Assembly (NCBI RefSeq): GCF_002262875.1
Contig: NZ_NKYE01000004.1
Location: 345,150-409,149 of the forward strand
Direction of reading: 5' to 3'
DNA length: 64,000 nucleotides
From: Amycolatopsis antarctica
GTDB lineage: Bacteria > Actinomycetota > Actinomycetes > Mycobacteriales > Pseudonocardiaceae
A model generated the notes under the pieces. It had not been told where the DNA came from. It made no database searches and saw nothing but the letters and a program-made list of their open reading frames with translations. The translations under genes were made by a program, and so were the position numbers. Shown here piece by piece: positions 37,391-46,074 of the stretch; position 1 is the stretch's first letter; the number at the start of each line of letters is the position of its first letter.

Positions 37391-37482
37391 GTTACCGTCC
37401 GCCCGGCGCGGACACCAGCGTGGGCGTCGCCATGACCCGCGCAGGCCCCGTCGTCGGCCCCGCTGTCGGTCTCGCTGGCGGC

Positions 37483-38679
37483 TCAGGCGAGGTCGAGCAC
37501 GGCGACGAGCAGGGTGACGAGCTCGGGCTCGAGACCGGGACGGCCGTTCACCCGGCGCGTGCGGGCCAGGTCGTTGGCGACGGTCAGCGCCGCGTGCACG
37601 GTGATCTTCGCCTCTCGCTCGGACAGGCCCGGGTGGACGGCCACCAGCAGGCTCACCCACTGCGCCACGTAGTCGCGCTGCGTGCGGACGAGTTCGGCCT
37701 GCGCGCTCGGCGAGACGTGCGCCGGGTCGCTGGAGAACGACACGGCGAGCTCCGAGGACGCGGTGAGCGTGTGCACGTAGGACTCCACCAGTCCGCGCAG
37801 CGCCGCCCGCTCGTCCGGCGGTGCGGAGGTCCGCAGCGCGTACTCGGCGCCGAGGGCGATCCGGTCGGCTGCCCGGCGGCAGATCGCCGTCAGCAGGCCG
37901 GCCTTACTGGGGAAGTGGCGGTAGACGCTCGGTCCGGCGATGCCGACCGCCGCGCCGATGTCCTCCATGCTGACGGCGGCGAACCCGCGCTGGCGGAACA
38001 GCTCGGTCGCGGCGGTGAGTACCTGCTCGCGCCGCGAGGGCTCGGTCAGTGGCGCAGGGGGCGTGGGCGGGGAGTGCTCCGCCGGATCCGGCAGTGTGAC
38101 GTGCAACACTCGGCGGGCGAGTTCGCCCAGCAGCTCGGTGAAGCGCTTGCGGGCAAGGGTGGTGCGGTGGACCGAGACGCTGCCGAACACGCTCATGCCC
38201 GCCCAGCACAGCACCTCGGCGTCCGCGACGTCGAGACCGGGCCGGAGGGCGCGCAGCATCCGGTTCCACTCGGCGAGCATTCCCGCCGACCGCCGCCGGA
38301 TCTCCCGCTGGTGGTCCGGTCCGAGGTTGCGGCCTTCCCAGCGCCAGAGCGCGGTCAGTTCGCGACGTTCCACGGCCTGCTCGGCGAGGTTCCTGAGCAG
38401 GGTGTTCACCTGTTCCGGAGCGGGGGCGACCGGATCGGCCAGCGCTCGTTCGGTGACCGTCTCCATGTCGGCGATCCCGCTGAGCAGCACGTGCGCGAGC
38501 ACCGACTGCTTGTCGGCGAAGTGCCGGTACAGCGCCGGACCGGTGACACCGGCGGCCGCGGCGATGTCGTTGATCCCCACCCCGTGATAGCCGCGCGCAC
38601 GGAAAAGGCCCGCCGCGACCGTGGCGAGCTGGTTCTTCCGGTCGCGCGGCCGGCGCGCGGGAGTTCTGGTGGTGTCCAT
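37483..38679 (-). CDS. Double TetR regulator (two TetR units fused in one chain)
   Basis: The 398-residue protein contains two full TetR units. Unit one (residues about 10-195) has a DNA-binding domain with YHGVGINDIAAAAGVTGPAL and YRHFADKQSVLAHV. Unit two (about 215-395) has FAAVSMEDIGAAVGIAGPSV and YRHFPSKAGLLTAI. A Pro-rich linker (PAEHSPPTPPAPLTEPSRRE) joins them. Ordinary TetR proteins are about 200 residues and dimerise, so this one can act as a built-in dimer. The ATG at 38679 is preferred; GTG 38691 is possible. It lies between the FadE24-FadE23 pair and the divergent fadA-fadB operon, and it probably controls one or both. Confidence 0.9.
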   Translation of the reverse strand: MDTTRTPARRPRDRKNQLATVAAGLFRARGYHGVGINDIAAAAGVTGPALYRHFADKQSVLAHVLLSGIADMETVTERALADPVAPAPEQVNTLLRNLAEQAVERRELTALWRWEGRNLGPDHQREIRRRSAGMLAEWNRMLRALRPGLDVADAEVLCWAGMSVFGSVSVHRTTLARKRFTELLGELARRVLHVTLPDPAEHSPPTPPAPLTEPSRREQVLTAATELFRQRGFAAVSMEDIGAAVGIAGPSVYRHFPSKAGLLTAICRRAADRIALGAEYALRTSAPPDERAALRGLVESYVHTLTASSELAVSFSSDPAHVSPSAQAELVRTQRDYVAQWVSLLVAVHPGLSEREAKITVHAALTVANDLARTRRVNGRPGLEPELVTLLVAVLDLA

Positions 38680-38721
38680 AGGTGAGCCCACCTTATCCGC
38701 ACTCGGGTGAGGTACAACCCG

Positions 38722-38752
38722 TTGACAGCAGGAGAATTCGCGGGACTATGTT
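38722..38752 (+). promoter_or_regulatory. Sigma-70-type promoter for fadA-fadB
   Basis: TTGACA (38722-38727) is a consensus -35. ACTATG (38745-38750, spacing 17) or TATGTT (38747-38752, spacing 19) can serve as -10. The fadA start lies about 80 bases downstream, leaving room for a leader and control sites. Confidence 0.55.
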
Positions 38753-38833
38753 AATAGCGATTAGCACCGCTCGAAGCATCTTGACGACGAGTACACCCGA
38801 CGAAACCAGAGCAGTACCTGCGAGGAGACCGTT

Positions 38834-40045
38834 GTGAGTAGTGAGGCGTTCATCTACGAGGCGATCCGCACGCCTCGTGGCAAGGGCAAGAAAGGCGCGC
38901 TGCACGGGACCAAGCCGATCGACCTCGTCGTCGGCCTGATCGAGGAGATGAAGCGGCGGCACCCGAACCTGGACCCCGCCGTGATCGACGACATCATCCT
39001 CGGCGTCGTGGCGCCGGTCGGTGACCAGGGTGGCGTCATCCCGCGGGCCGCGGCGATGGCCTCCGGCCTGCCCGACGCGGTCGCCGGCGTGCAGGTCAAC
39101 CGGTTCTGCGCGTCCGGCCTGGAGGCCGTGAACCAGGCCGCGCAGAAGGTCCGCTCCGGCTGGGACCGGCTGATCATCGCCGGTGGCGTGGAGTCCATGT
39201 CGCGCATCCCGATGGGATCCGACGGCGGCGCGATGTTCCTCGACCCCGCCACCAACTACGACACCTACTTCGTCCCGCAGGGCATCGGCGCGGACCTGAT
39301 CGCCACCATCGAGGGCTTCTCCAGGGAAGACGTCGACGCGTTCGCCGTCAGCTCGCAGGACAAGGCCGAGGCGGCATGGTCGGGCGGCTACTTCACCAAG
39401 TCGGTCGTGCCCGTCACCGACGTCAACGGTGTGACGATCCTCGACCACGACGAGCACCGCCGTCCCGGCTCCACCGTCGACTCGCTCGGCAAGCTCAACC
39501 CCGCCTTCGCCGGCATCGGCGACATGGGCGGTTTCGACGCCGTGGCGCTGCAGAAGTACCACGCCGTCGAGAAGATCGACCACGTGCACACCGGCGGCAA
39601 CTCCTCCGGCATCGTCGACGGATCCGCGCTCGTGCTGGTCGGCGACGAGAAGGTGGGCAAGGACTTCGGTCTCACCCCGCGTGCCCGTGTGGTGGCCACG
39701 GCCGTCACCGGCTCCGACCCGACGATCATGCTCACCGGCCCCACCCCGGCCACCCGCAAGGTCCTCGACCTCGCCGGGCTCACCGTCGACGACATCGACC
39801 TCTTCGAGCTGAACGAGGCCTTCGCGTCCGTCGTCCTGAAGTGGATGAAGGACCTGAAGATCCCGCAGGAGAAGGTCAACGTCAACGGTGGCGCCATCGC
39901 CATGGGGCACCCGCTGGGCGCCACCGGCGCGATGCTCGTCGGCACGATGGTCGACGAGCTGGAGCGCCGCCAGGCCCGCCGCGCGCTGGTCACCCTGTGC
40001 ATCGGCGGCGGCATGGGCCTCGCCACCATCATCGAGCGCGTCTGA
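38834..40045 (+). CDS. fadA: Acetyl-CoA acyltransferase (3-ketoacyl-CoA thiolase)
   Basis: The 403-residue thiolase cleaves 3-ketoacyl-CoA in the last step of beta-oxidation. The acyl-accepting cysteine lies in [14 protein letters not shown] near residue 93. The catalytic histidine is in [16 protein letters not shown], and the second cysteine in [17 protein letters not shown] stands before GTG 38834. It is 13 bp ahead of fadB, so the two form the trifunctional complex typical of actinobacteria (FadA with a large FadB). The divergent double TetR gene suggests fatty-acid-responsive control. Confidence 0.96.
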   Translation: MSSEAFIYEAIRTPRGKGKKGALHGTKPIDLVVGLIEEMKRRHPNLDPAVIDDIILGVVAPVGDQGGVIPRAAAMASGLPDAVAGVQVNRFCASGLEAVNQAAQKVRSGWDRLIIAGGVESMSRIPMGSDGGAMFLDPATNYDTYFVPQGIGADLIATIEGFSREDVDAFAVSSQDKAEAAWSGGYFTKSVVPVTDVNGVTILDHDEHRRPGSTVDSLGKLNPAFAGIGDMGGFDAVALQKYHAVEKIDHVHTGGNSSGIVDGSALVLVGDEKVGKDFGLTPRARVVATAVTGSDPTIMLTGPTPATRKVLDLAGLTVDDIDLFELNEAFASVVLKWMKDLKIPQEKVNVNGGAIAMGHPLGATGAMLVGTMVDELERRQARRALVTLCIGGGMGLATIIERV

Positions 40046-40058
40046 GGGCGGGAAGACC

Positions 40059-42227
40059 ATGACTGAGACCAAGACCATCCGCTGGGAGTCCGACGCCGAC
40101 GGCATCGTCGTGCTGACCCTGGACGACCCCAAGCAGTCGGCGAACACCATGAACGCCGACTTCCGCGAGTCGCTCGGCATCATCGTCGACCGGCTGGAGG
40201 CCGAGGCCGACAGCATCACCGGCGTCATCGTCACCTCGGCGAAGAAGACCTTCTTCGCCGGCGGTGACCTGAACGACCTGATCCAGGCGAAGCCCGAGCA
40301 CGCCGCCGAGATCACCGAGTCGACCAACACGATGAAGGCGCAGCTCCGCAGGCTGGAGACGCTCGGCAAGCCGGTCGTCGCCGCCATCAACGGCGCCGCG
40401 CTCGGCGGTGGCCTGGAGATCGCGCTCGCCACCCACCACCGGATCGCCGCCGACGTGAAGGGCAGCCAGATCGGCCTGCCGGAGGTCACCCTGGGGCTGC
40501 TGCCCGGTGGTGGCGGCGTCGCGCGCACCGTGCGGCTGCTCGGCATCCAGACGGCCGTGCTCAGCGTGCTCGCCCAGGGACAGCGGCACCGTCCGGCCAA
40601 GGCACTGGAGATCGGCCTCGTACACGAGCTTGTGTCCGATGTGGACGAACTGCTGCCCAAGGCGAAGGAGTGGATCAAGGCCAACCCCGAGGCGCAGCAG
40701 CCGTGGGACGTCAAGGGCTACAAGATCCCGGGTGGCACCCCGTCGAACCCGAAGTTCGCGGCGAACCTGCCCGCGTTCCCGGCGAACCTGCGCAAGCAGC
40801 TCAAGGGCGCCAACATGCCCGCCCCGAGGGCGATCCTCGCGGCGGCCGTCGAGGGTTCGCAGGTCGACTTCGACACCGCGACGATCATCGAGACGCGCTA
40901 CTTCGTCAGCCTCGCCACCGGCCAGGTCGCGAAGAACATGACGAAGGCGTTCTTCTTCGATCTGCAGCACATCAACTCCGGCGGCTCCCGCCCGGACGGC
41001 TTCGAGAAGTACAGCGCCACCAAGGTCGGCGTCGTCGGCGCCGGGATGATGGGCGCCGCGATCGCGTACGTCTCGGCGAAGGCCGGTATCGAGGTCGTCC
41101 TCAAGGACGTCACCCAGGAAGGTGCCGACAAGGGCAAGGCGTACTCGGCGAAGCTGGAGGAGAAGGCGCTCTCCCGCGGCAGGACCACGCAGGAGAAGTC
41201 CGACGCGCTGCTGGCCCGCATCACGCCGACCGCGGACCCGGCCGACTTCGCCGGGGTCGACTTCGTCATCGAGGCCGTCTTCGAGAGCGTCGACCTCAAG
41301 CACAAGGTGTTCAGCGAGATCGAGAGCGTCGTCAACCCGGACGCGGTGCTCGGCTCGAACACCTCGACGCTGCCGATCACCAGCCTCGCCGACGGTGTTT
41401 CCCGGCAGGAGGACTTCATCGGGATCCACTTCTTCTCGCCGGTGGACAAGATGCCGCTGGTGGAGATCATCCGCGGGGAGAAGACCTCGGACGCCACGCT
41501 GGCCAAGGTCGTCGACTACACCCTGCAGATCAAGAAGACCCCGATCGTCGTCAACGACAGCCGCGGATTCTTCACCAGCCGGGTCATCGGGACCTTCCTC
41601 AACGAGGCCGTCGCGATGGTCGGCGAGGGCGTGGAGCCCGCCAGCATCGAGCAGGCCGGTTCGCAGGCCGGATACCCGGCGCCGCCGTTGCAGCTCATGG
41701 ACGAGCTGACGCTGACGCTGCCGCAGAAGATCCGCAAGGAGACCAAGGCCGCGATCGAGGCCGAGGGCGGCACCTGGCTGGGTCACCCCTCCGAGGGCGT
41801 CATCGACCGGATGGTCGACGAGTTCGGCCGCAAGGGGCGTTCGACCGGCGGGGCGTTCTACGACTACGGGGACGACGGCAAGCGCACCGCGATCTGGGGT
41901 GAGCTGCGGGATGCGTTCGGTTCCGGCAGCACCGAGCTCCCGTTCGAGGACATGAAGGAGCGCATGCTCTTCGCCGAGGCGCTGGAGACCGTGAAGTGTT
42001 TCGACGAGGGGGTGCTCACCTCCATCCCGGACGCCAACATCGGTTCGATCTTCGGCATCGGCTTCCCGCCGTGGACCGGCGGCGTCATCCAGTACATCAA
42101 CCAGTACGCCGGGGGCCTGCCGGGCTTCGTCGCCCGTTCCCGGGAACTGGCGGAGAAGTACGGTGACCACTTCACCCCGCCGCAGTCGCTCGTCGAGAAG
42201 GCCGAGAAGGGCGAGATCTTCGAGTAG
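40059..42227 (+). CDS. fadB: Multifunctional fatty-acid oxidation protein (enoyl-CoA hydratase / 3-hydroxyacyl-CoA dehydrogenase)
   Basis: The 722-residue protein starts MTETKTIRWESDADGIVVLT. The hydratase part (about 1-320) has KKTFFAGGDLNDLI, AAINGAALGGGLEIALATHH and LPEVTLGLLPGGGG with the catalytic glutamate. The dehydrogenase part begins with the NAD loop VGVVGAGMMGAAIAYVSAKA near residue 327 and holds the histidine in FIGIHFFSPVDKMPLVEII. A C-terminal domain follows (GFPPWTGGVIQYINQY). It performs two consecutive steps of beta-oxidation, with FadA completing the cycle. The stop is followed 18 bases later by a strong hairpin and then by 22-bp repeats. Confidence 0.96.
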   Translation: MTETKTIRWESDADGIVVLTLDDPKQSANTMNADFRESLGIIVDRLEAEADSITGVIVTSAKKTFFAGGDLNDLIQAKPEHAAEITESTNTMKAQLRRLETLGKPVVAAINGAALGGGLEIALATHHRIAADVKGSQIGLPEVTLGLLPGGGGVARTVRLLGIQTAVLSVLAQGQRHRPAKALEIGLVHELVSDVDELLPKAKEWIKANPEAQQPWDVKGYKIPGGTPSNPKFAANLPAFPANLRKQLKGANMPAPRAILAAAVEGSQVDFDTATIIETRYFVSLATGQVAKNMTKAFFFDLQHINSGGSRPDGFEKYSATKVGVVGAGMMGAAIAYVSAKAGIEVVLKDVTQEGADKGKAYSAKLEEKALSRGRTTQEKSDALLARITPTADPADFAGVDFVIEAVFESVDLKHKVFSEIESVVNPDAVLGSNTSTLPITSLADGVSRQEDFIGIHFFSPVDKMPLVEIIRGEKTSDATLAKVVDYTLQIKKTPIVVNDSRGFFTSRVIGTFLNEAVAMVGEGVEPASIEQAGSQAGYPAPPLQLMDELTLTLPQKIRKETKAAIEAEGGTWLGHPSEGVIDRMVDEFGRKGRSTGGAFYDYGDDGKRTAIWGELRDAFGSGSTELPFEDMKERMLFAEALETVKCFDEGVLTSIPDANIGSIFGIGFPPWTGGVIQYINQYAGGLPGFVARSRELAEKYGDHFTPPQSLVEKAEKGEIFE

Positions 42228-42244
42228 TACCAACGAGAACCGAC

Positions 42245-42279
42245 CGGTGCCCCCTACCGCCACGCGGCAGGGGGCACCG
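42245..42279 (+). terminator. Hairpin terminator after fadB
   Basis: CGGTGCCCCCT (42245-42255) pairs perfectly with AGGGGGCACCG (42269-42279) around a 13-base loop. There is no T tract, as is common in high-GC actinobacteria. The last base touches the first 22-bp repeat unit. Confidence 0.75.
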
Positions 42280-42366
42280 CCGTGTCGCGCGGCTGGGCAT
42301 GCCGTGTCGGGCGGTTGGGCATGCCGTGTCGGGCGCTCCGGCACCCCGTGTCGGGCGGTTGGGCCA
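42279..42366 (+). repeat. Four 22-bp tandem repeats, forward cluster
   Basis: Units at 42279-42300, 42301-42322, 42323-42344 and 42345-42366 share SCCGTGTCGSGCG followed by a variable tail that ends in GGC plus two bases. Unit length is exactly 22 with no spacers. The cluster follows the fadB terminator and faces an inverted cluster at 42457-42603 across 90 bases. The same unit recurs at 50549-50658. Confidence 0.9.
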
Positions 42367-42456
42367 GGCGTTCGCCTATCGGCGTTCGACGTGGATGCCG
42401 TCCGGCACGGCAGGGCGTCCCTGCGGTTCGTCGTCCGCCCAGGTGCTTCTCCCGGC

Positions 42457-42603
42457 GCCCGACACGGGTACCCGAGAGCGCGACACAGGGTGCCCAACCG
42501 CCCGACACAGGGTGCCCGAGAGCGCGACACGGGGTGTCCGGGCGCGCGACACGACCTGTTGTACGGCCCGACACGGGGTGCCCGGGCGCGCGACACGGGG
42601 TGG
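42457..42603 (-). repeat. About seven 22-bp tandem repeats, inverted cluster
   Basis: Reading on the + strand, units begin with GCGCGACAC or GCCCGACAC and run on with a GGGGTGCCC-type tail, which is the reverse complement of the 42279-42366 unit. The first unit is 21 bases, one unit has a changed tail (gacctgttgtacg), and the last is cut short. The cluster ends six bases before the stop codon of the IlvX-like gene. Together with the forward cluster it could form a long imperfect hairpin between the two convergent genes. Confidence 0.88.
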
Positions 42604-42608
42604 TGGGG

Positions 42609-44162
42609 TCAGAGGAGGGGAGGGACCAGGGCTTCGATGAGGTGGGGGCCCGGTTCGGCGATCGCGCGGGTGAGCTGCTCGGCCAGTTCCCCACCGGTGG
42701 TCGCACGGGTCGCCGGAACGCCCATCCCCTCGGCGATACGGACGAAGTCGAGGTCGGGGCGGGACAGGTCAAGCAACTCGTTCGCCTTCTTGCCGGAGGC
42801 GTCGGCACCGACCCGGTGCAACTCCATCCGCAGGATCGCGTACGCCCGGTTGTTCAGCAGAACCGTTGTCACGTCGAGGTTCTCCCGCGCCTGCGTCCAC
42901 AGCGCGGTGATCGTGTAGAGCGCGCTGCCGTCCGCCTGCAGGTTGATCACCGGACGGTCCGGCGCCGCGAGCGCCGCACCGGTGGCCACCGGCATGCCCT
43001 GGCCGATCGCCCCGCCGGTGAGCGCGAGCACGTCGTGCCGGGGCGAGCCGAACATGGCGCCGGGCAGCATCAGACCGGAGGTGTTCGTTTCGTCGGAGAT
43101 GATCGCCCGCTCGGGCAGCACCGCGCCGATCACGTCCACCCAGTTCTGCGCGGTGAGCGGACCCTCCGGTACGTCCGGCCGGGATTCCTTGGCACACAGG
43201 GGTTCCACGCCCTCGGCCAGCAGTTCGGCGAGTTCGTTGAGCGCCGCGACGACGTCCTGGCCGGGTTCGTCCAGGGCGAGTACCGCGGCATCCTCCGGTG
43301 CCAGTTCGCCGCGCCGCCCCGGATACGCGAAGAACGACACCGGCGGACGGGCCCCGGCGGCGATGACGTGCCGCACGCCCTCGAGTTGGTGCGCGGCGTG
43401 CTCGGGCACGTAGCCCAGCCGTTCGACGGCGGGCAGGCCCGCGCCGCGTTCCAGCCGTGCGGGGAAGGTCTCGGTGAACGTCCGCGCGCCCGTCGCGACG
43501 GCGATCCGGGACGCCGCCAGCAGACCCTCCGCGCGGCAGGCTTCACCACCGAGCAGCAGCGCGACCGGCTCGCCGGAGCGCAGCGCCTCGGCGGCCGCGC
43601 CGATCGTCCGCCGGGACACGGCGCCCGGCCCGCGCGGGGCAACGGCCTCGTGCGGCTCGCCGCCCTCGTCCCAGGAGACGTCCGCGGGCAGGATCACCGT
43701 GGCCACCCCGCCCGGGGCGTCCTGGGCCGCGGACACGGCCGCCGCCACGTCTGCTCCGACCTCCGCCACCGACGCCGACCGCCGCACCCACCCGTTCAGT
43801 GTCCCGGCAAGCGCCTCGATGTCGGACTCCAACGGGGCGTCGTGACGCTTGTGGCCGGTGGCGTGGTCGCCGACCAGGTTCACCACGGGCGTGTACGCCC
43901 GCCGAGCGTTGTGCAGATTCGCCAGCCCGTTGGCCAGTCCCGGCCCGAGGTGCAACAGGGTCGCCGCGGGTCGTCCGGTCATCCGGGCGTAACCGTCGGC
44001 GGCGCCGGTGACCACACCCTCGTCGACGCACAGCACCCCGCGCATCCCGGGGACCGAGTCGAGCGCCGCCACGAAGTGCATCTCCGAGGTGCCCGGATTG
44101 GCGAGACACACGTCCACGCCGGCGTCCGCGAGCGTGCGGATGGCGGACTGCGCGCCGTTCAT
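42609..44162 (-). CDS. ilvX: Thiamine-diphosphate enzyme, IlvX / acetolactate-synthase-like
   Basis: The 517-residue protein starts MNGAQSAIRTLADAGVDVCL. The cofactor-activating glutamate is in VLCVDEGVVTGAADGYARMT near residue 48, and the diphosphate/metal loop is INLQADGSALYTITALWTQA with the later Asn in VLLNNRAYAILR. Sequence and length match mycobacterial IlvX rather than the catalytic IlvB subunit. IlvX lacks the quinone-type FAD motif of true acetolactate synthases, so the reaction is not certain and a decarboxylase of the benzoylformate type is possible. It lies 44 bp after the flavoprotein gene on the same strand, which suggests one transcript. Confidence 0.85.
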   Translation of the reverse strand: MNGAQSAIRTLADAGVDVCLANPGTSEMHFVAALDSVPGMRGVLCVDEGVVTGAADGYARMTGRPAATLLHLGPGLANGLANLHNARRAYTPVVNLVGDHATGHKRHDAPLESDIEALAGTLNGWVRRSASVAEVGADVAAAVSAAQDAPGGVATVILPADVSWDEGGEPHEAVAPRGPGAVSRRTIGAAAEALRSGEPVALLLGGEACRAEGLLAASRIAVATGARTFTETFPARLERGAGLPAVERLGYVPEHAAHQLEGVRHVIAAGARPPVSFFAYPGRRGELAPEDAAVLALDEPGQDVVAALNELAELLAEGVEPLCAKESRPDVPEGPLTAQNWVDVIGAVLPERAIISDETNTSGLMLPGAMFGSPRHDVLALTGGAIGQGMPVATGAALAAPDRPVINLQADGSALYTITALWTQARENLDVTTVLLNNRAYAILRMELHRVGADASGKKANELLDLSRPDLDFVRIAEGMGVPATRATTGGELAEQLTRAIAEPGPHLIEALVPPLL

Positions 44163-44206
44163 GGTGCTCGCTTCCTGTTGTGTCCCAACGATGCGCTGCG
44201 AGGGTG

Positions 44207-45853
44207 CTAGACGGCGGCCGCGGCTGCCCTGCCCGCCTGACGCCCGGAGAACAGGCAGCCGCCGAGGAAGGTGCCCTCCAGCGAGCGGTAACCGTGCACA
44301 CCGCCGCCGCCGAAGCCGGACGCCTCGCCCGCCGCGTACAGGCCGGGCAGCGGCTCGCCGTCGGCCCGCAGTACCCGGCCGGACAGGTCCGTCTGCAGTC
44401 CGCCGAGCGTCTTGCGGCTGATCACGTGCAGCCTGACGGCGATCAGCGGGCCCGCCTTCCGGTCGAGCAGGCGGTGCGGCGGTGCGACCCGGACGAGCTT
44501 GTCGCCGAGATAGCCACGCGCTCCGCGCAGGGCGGTGATCTGCATGTCCTTTGTGTACGGGTTGGTGATCTCCCGGTCGCGGGCGAGGATCTCGGTGCGG
44601 ATGTCCGCGGCCGACAGCAGTTCGTCACCGGTCAGCGCGTTCATCTTCGACACCAGTTCGTCGAGATTCGTCGCCTGCACGAAGTCCGCGCCCCGGTCGA
44701 GGAACGCCTGCACCGGACCGGGCGCGCCGGGCAGCGCCCGCTTGAACGTCAGCCGGAGGTCCTTGCCGGTGAAGTCCGGGTTCTGCTCCGAGCCCGACAG
44801 CGCGAACTCGCGTTCGATGATCTTCTGGGTGAGGACGAACCAGGAGTGGTCGTATCCGGTGCCGCGCAGGTGTTCCAGGGTGCCGAGCGTGTCGAACCCC
44901 GGGTAGAGCGGTACGGGCAGCCGCTTTCCGCGCGCGTCGAACCACATCGACGAGGGCCCGGGCAGGATCCGGATTCCGTGCGAGGGCCAGACGGGGGAGT
45001 GGTTCTCGATGCCCTCGACGTAGTGCCACATCCGGTCGCGGTTGATCAGGTTCGCGCCCGCGTCCTCGCTGATGCCCAGCATGCGGCCGTCGACGTGCGC
45101 GGGGACACCGGAGAGCATGTGCTCGGGCGGTGTGCCCAACCGTGCGGGCCAGTTCTTCCTGATCAGGTCGTGGTTGCCGCCGATACCGCCGGAGGTGACG
45201 ATCACCGCCTGCGCGCGCAGTTCGAACTCGCCGACGCCGGCGCGGGAGCTGCGTTCTCCCCTGGCCACGTCGCTGGGTTCGAGGACGGTGCCGCGCACGC
45301 CGTCGACCGCGCCGCCGGTGAGCGTCAACCCGTCGACCTGGTGCCGGAAACGCAACTCCAGGCGACCCTCGCGCACGGCCTCGCGGACGCGGCGCTCGAA
45401 GGGGGCCACGATGGCGGGCCCGGTGCCCCAGACGATGTGGAAGCGGGGCACCGAATTGCCGTGGCCGACCGCTCCGTATCCGCCGCGTTCGGCCCAGCCG
45501 ACGACGGGAAAGAAGCGGATTCCCTTGCCGTGCAACCAGGAACGCTTCTCCCCGGCGGCGAAGTCGACGTACGCCTTCGCCCACTGCCGTGGCCAGTGGT
45601 CCTCCGGCCGGTCGAAGGCCGCGGTGCCCTCCCAGTCCTGCCAGGCGAGCGCGTGCGAGTCCTTGATCCGCAACCTGCGCTGCTCGGGGCTGTCGACGAG
45701 GAAGAGGCCACCGAACGACCAGAACGCCTGGCCGCCGATGCTCGCCTCGGGTTCCTGCTCGACCAGGATCACCCGGCGGCCGGCGTCGGCCAGTTCGCTC
45801 GCGGCGACCAGCCCGGCGAGCCCGGCGCCGACCACGATGACATCCGCGTCCAT
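44207..45853 (-). CDS. FAD-dependent oxidoreductase, KstD/fumarate-reductase-like
   Basis: The 548-residue flavoprotein starts MDADVIVVGAGLAGLVAASE, a Rossmann GxGxxG loop followed by the acidic LVEQEPEASIGGQAFWSFGG. The C-terminal FAD-closing block is LPGLYAAGEASGFGGGGVHG and YRSLEGTFLGGCLFSGRQAG. It belongs to the 3-ketosteroid-dehydrogenase/fumarate-reductase group often labelled FAD-binding dehydrogenase. The typical catalytic tyrosines of KstD cannot be placed by eye, so a steroid substrate is not claimed. It precedes the IlvX-like gene by 44 bp and may be co-transcribed with it. Confidence 0.85.
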   Translation of the reverse strand: MDADVIVVGAGLAGLVAASELADAGRRVILVEQEPEASIGGQAFWSFGGLFLVDSPEQRRLRIKDSHALAWQDWEGTAAFDRPEDHWPRQWAKAYVDFAAGEKRSWLHGKGIRFFPVVGWAERGGYGAVGHGNSVPRFHIVWGTGPAIVAPFERRVREAVREGRLELRFRHQVDGLTLTGGAVDGVRGTVLEPSDVARGERSSRAGVGEFELRAQAVIVTSGGIGGNHDLIRKNWPARLGTPPEHMLSGVPAHVDGRMLGISEDAGANLINRDRMWHYVEGIENHSPVWPSHGIRILPGPSSMWFDARGKRLPVPLYPGFDTLGTLEHLRGTGYDHSWFVLTQKIIEREFALSGSEQNPDFTGKDLRLTFKRALPGAPGPVQAFLDRGADFVQATNLDELVSKMNALTGDELLSAADIRTEILARDREITNPYTKDMQITALRGARGYLGDKLVRVAPPHRLLDRKAGPLIAVRLHVISRKTLGGLQTDLSGRVLRADGEPLPGLYAAGEASGFGGGGVHGYRSLEGTFLGGCLFSGRQAGRAAAAAV

Positions 45854-45979
45854 TCACGTCTCCGTTCTCCGGCATGCGCCCACTGCGAACGTACGAACGC
45901 TATCGCACCAGGCGGCACCTCACCCGGACGTGAGTTCCGGCCGCGACTCCCTCCACCTGCCCCTGACCAGGGCGCCTGC

Positions 45980-46068
45980 CGCAGTACGTCGACGTATTGC
46001 GCGCCCCACGAACCGCAATACGTCGACATATTGCGATTCTGGGGACCGCAATATGTCGACGAATGGCG
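45980..46068. repeat. Triplet of 22-bp GTCGAC-centred palindromes (copy B)
   Basis: Three units lie at 45980-46001, 46014-46035 and 46047-46068. All share the half-site CGCAATAYGTC with GACRTATTGCG, with one or two changes in the outer units. The third ends GACGAATGGCG, reminiscent of the GTATGGCG end of unit 2 in the first triplet. Centres are 34 and 33 bases apart. The set lies in the 221-bp gap between the flavoprotein gene and the DUF3830 gene and ends six bases before the DUF3830 stop. Confidence 0.88.
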
Positions 46069-46074
46069 GTGGGG

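Noticed and set aside
38750..38768. A further BkaR-type operator before fadA (GTTAATAGCGATTAGC)
   Set aside because: The halves are not inverted repeats of each other as GTTAG and CTAAC are, so the likeness is only partial.
42279..42603. CRISPR array
   Set aside because: Units are contiguous 22-mers with no unique spacers, no leader and no cas genes. The inverted second cluster also does not fit an array.
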